Assembly (NCBI GenBank): GCA_963702995.1
Contig: OY969783.1
Coordinates: 4,278,001-4,342,000, forward strand
Length of the DNA stretch: 64,000 bases
Reading direction: 5' to 3'
From: MFD04580-c1 sp963702995
GTDB taxonomy: Bacteria > Planctomycetota > Phycisphaerae > Tepidisphaerales > Tepidisphaeraceae
The notes beneath the pieces are model-generated. The model had not been told where the DNA came from, did no database searches, and saw nothing but the letters and a program-made list of their open reading frames with translations. Numbering within the stretch: position 1 is the stretch's first letter; every line of letters starts with the position of its first letter. Below are positions 62,172 to 64,000 of this stretch, piece after piece. The translations under genes and the position numbers were made by a program.

Positions 62172-62892
62172 CTACGCGACCAGTTCCAGCGCCTCAGCAT
62201 GCGTGACATTGATGTCAACCACGATCCCGAGCACCTCTTCGAGCAGCCGGAACTTCTTTCGGCGGCCGTAGACGCGGCGGGCCTTGGGGCACTCTTCGTT
62301 GAGGTAGCAGGTCACCTTCAGGGTCTGCCCGATCAGCGCGAAGACAAGTTGAGGGGACTGGACAACGCGGCCGTCCAATGCGTCGGCCGCCCGAAGCAGG
62401 GCGAGGATCACCCGCATCCGCTCGGCGTCATCGCCGCGCACCAGCACGTCATCGTGGCCGGCGTCAGGCACCGCCCCTTTGTGGTACAGCGTGAGGTAGG
62501 CAAGCAGGCGGCGCTCGAGTCCTCCCCAGGGGCAGGCTTTGCTCCGCGAGGATCATTCGCGCGCCCACTTCAGGGTGCGTTTTATCATCGACGGCACGGC
62601 CGACGTCGTGGACGGCCGCACCCAGGCGAAGCAGGCGCAGATCGCCCTCGTTAAGGTGATGAAGCGGGCGAGTCAGATCGAACAGCTTGGTGCAGATGGC
62701 GGCGACGCGGCGCTCGTGCGCGACCGTCCCCAGCCGCCGAGCGACCCAGGCTTCGACGGCGATGGCTTTCGGGCAGGGCTGGCTGTTCTGAGCGGCGCGG
62801 GTAACGTCGGGGCTGGATGAGCGACGGCGGCCGCCCCGCAGCGGCTCACGAGGAGCGGCTGAGTGGCGAACTGTGCGACGGCGGGACGGCAT
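62172..62892 (-). CDS. HD-domain phosphohydrolase, frameshifted
   Basis: About 240 residues from ATG 62892 after reconstruction. A basic N-terminus precedes AIAVEAWVARRLGTVAHERRVAAICTKLFDLT, then LLRLGAAVHDVGRAVDDKTHPEVGARMIL with the HD metal pair. Near 62515-62528 the frame shifts by one; the continuation reads LERRLLAYLTLYHKGAVP, RMRVILALLRAADALDGRVVQ and ECPKARRVYGRRKKFRLLEEVLG to 62172. The HD-LLRAADALD arrangement resembles the C-terminal HD part of Ppx/GppA exopolyphosphatases without the N-terminal phosphatase domains. Substrate unknown. Confidence 0.7.
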
Positions 62893-63455
62893 CGACTCTC
62901 CCGGTAACACTGCTCCGGTCGGATGCCCGATGCGGCAGGCGGGGGGCAACCTCCCTCAAGCCGGCATGGCTCGATCGAACTCCGTCGATCGTCCCTCACT
63001 CCGCGGGCAAAAGCGACGACACCCGGACCCGAAGCACTCGGTCCAAACGTCTCGCTTCATCGGCCACGGGCGGGCACCCTACCGCTCATCGGGGAGAGGG
63101 TACTCGCCCATTATTAAACTTACATGAGCGTTTGATAAACCGAAGCCGCCCAAGCCAGACTCCCATCACCCGGCCACCCAAAGGTTATCGACCGGTTTGT
63201 GGACGGGCGTCCAGAAAGCATTCCGGGCGGGGTGCAGCGATCTGTGTGGCGGCGCCCCTTCAAGGCGTCCGGCGCGGTTCAATACGCCACGGTGTGACGC
63301 GGCGTGGTGAACCGCGCCGGCCATCGCCCTCGCGAGGCCGCGCCGTCGGCCGCCAGGATCCCCAGCCGCCAGCCTGCGGAGCAGGGTGACGCTAGAATCC
63401 GAGCCACTCGCCTGTGCGGGCGGGATCTGTCGGGCGATCAGCAGCGGGAAGATCG
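62893..63455. other. non-coding interval
   Basis: No gene is supported over 563 bp. It holds the hairpin at 63269-63320 and an AT-rich patch (TTATTAAACTTACATGAGCG) near 63111 that may carry a promoter. Short frames here lack homology-like features. Confidence 0.45.
63269..63320. repeat. 20-bp inverted repeat hairpin
   Basis: CCGGCGCGGTTCAATACGCC at 63269-63288 pairs with 63301-63320 at 18 of 20 positions around a 12-bp loop. It resembles the other dispersed hairpins of this genome but no second copy was found in this window. Confidence 0.55.
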
Positions 63456-64000
63456 ATGAGCCTTTTCAAGCACGTACCGGCCGACGAGTCGCGGGCGATC
63501 GCATTCTCGCTGATGGCCGGCGTGGGGCTGACGATCCTGAAGTTCGTCGCTTACTTTATCACCGGCTCTTCCACGGTCTTTACCGACGCGATGGAATCGA
63601 TTGTCAATATCGCGGCCGCCATCTTCGCGGCTTATTCACTCTCCATGGCCCACCGGCCGGCCGATGCCGACCATCCCTACGGCCACGGCAAGATCGAGTT
63701 CCTCTCCGCCGGGTTTGAAGGGGGCATGGTGTTGCTTGCGTCGGTCGTCGCCACCGTCAAGGCGATCGATTCGATCCTCCATGGCGGGAGCGACCTCCAC
63801 TCCGATCAACTGCCGCTCGGGGCGATCCTCATCGCGATCGCACTCGCGGCGAACGGGTGCCTGGGGATTTACCTGGTCCGCTCGGGGCGGCGGAGCGGTT
63901 CGCTCACGCTGGAGGCCGATGGCCATCACCTCCTTAGCGACGCCTGGACGAGCCTGGCGGCGCTGATCGCGATGGTGGTGCTGATCTTCACGCGGTGGCG
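63456..64000 (+). CDS. cation diffusion facilitator family transporter (C-terminus beyond window)
   Basis: Open frame of at least 181 codons reaching the right edge. Starts MSLFKHVPADESRAIAFSLM, then helices (VGLTILKFVAYFITGSSTVF, ESIVNIAAAIFAAYSLSMA) and the diagnostic DADHPYGHGKIEFLSAGFEG, followed by GMVLLASVVATVKAI and LTLEADGHHLLSDAWTSLAAL, where the HxxxD metal-site pair appears. These fit the CDF zinc/iron/manganese efflux family. Ion specificity cannot be read from the visible part. Confidence 0.9.
   Translation, partial: MSLFKHVPADESRAIAFSLMAGVGLTILKFVAYFITGSSTVFTDAMESIVNIAAAIFAAYSLSMAHRPADADHPYGHGKIEFLSAGFEGGMVLLASVVATVKAIDSILHGGSDLHSDQLPLGAILIAIALAANGCLGIYLVRSGRRSGSLTLEADGHHLLSDAWTSLAALIAMVVLIFTRW

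Overview
The window (64 kb, high GC) looks like chromosomal DNA of a planctomycete, most likely from the Phycisphaerae/Tepidisphaerales side. This is an inference from a large PSCyt1-DUF1549-DUF1553 cytochrome protein paired with a DUF1501 protein, a planctomycete-type ECF sigma factor, Gram-negative envelope genes (lpxD, a beta-barrel protein), and many dispersed intergenic repeats. No rRNA, tRNA or CRISPR array was recognised.

Layout. 1-7 kb: ECF sigma factor with a downstream partner, a DctA-type symporter, Ada, an alginate-lyase-family protein and a nucleotide-sugar epimerase. 7.4-14.6 kb: the PSCyt1/DUF1549/DUF1553 and DUF1501 pair, then a Uup-type ABC-F ATPase. 14.8-25 kb: accessory region with an ankyrin protein, a YhcG/DUF1016 nuclease, a metallophosphoesterase, a complete insertion sequence with long target duplications, an ArsR/SRPBCC operon, HEPN and DUF3892 proteins, and a low-GC AAA ATPase plus DUF4435/TOPRIM pair that resembles the PARIS antiphage system. 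25-33 kb: lpxD and the complex I genes nuoF, nuoE and nuoD on one strand, separated by small accessory genes including a DUF433/DUF5615 module. 33-37 kb: parB flanked by two parS-like palindromes, a DNA-binding membrane protein, a secreted caspase-like protein with an EF-hand, and rpsR. 38-45 kb: an arginine succinyltransferase cluster (M20 hydrolase, astA, astD, astB) overlapping a GGDEF gene. 45-54 kb: a membrane glycosyltransferase, deoC, a hydrolase, an AAA/DUF4143 ATPase, a YdjY protein, a beta-barrel protein and a methyltransferase. 54-60 kb: a phosphorelay cluster (hybrid kinase-REC-HPt, REC-GGDEF-HPt, lone REC). 60-64 kb: thioredoxin-like protein, plsY, an HD protein and a truncated cation efflux gene.

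Two features dominate. First, at least ten genes, including core ones (nuoF, plsY), carry single-base frameshifts, often in G/C runs. This points to residual indel errors in the sequence rather than mass pseudogenisation, and the split genes are annotated here as single reconstructed units. Second, the intergenic spaces hold several families of short dispersed inverted-repeat elements. Five such groups are described below, most with two or three copies in this window.
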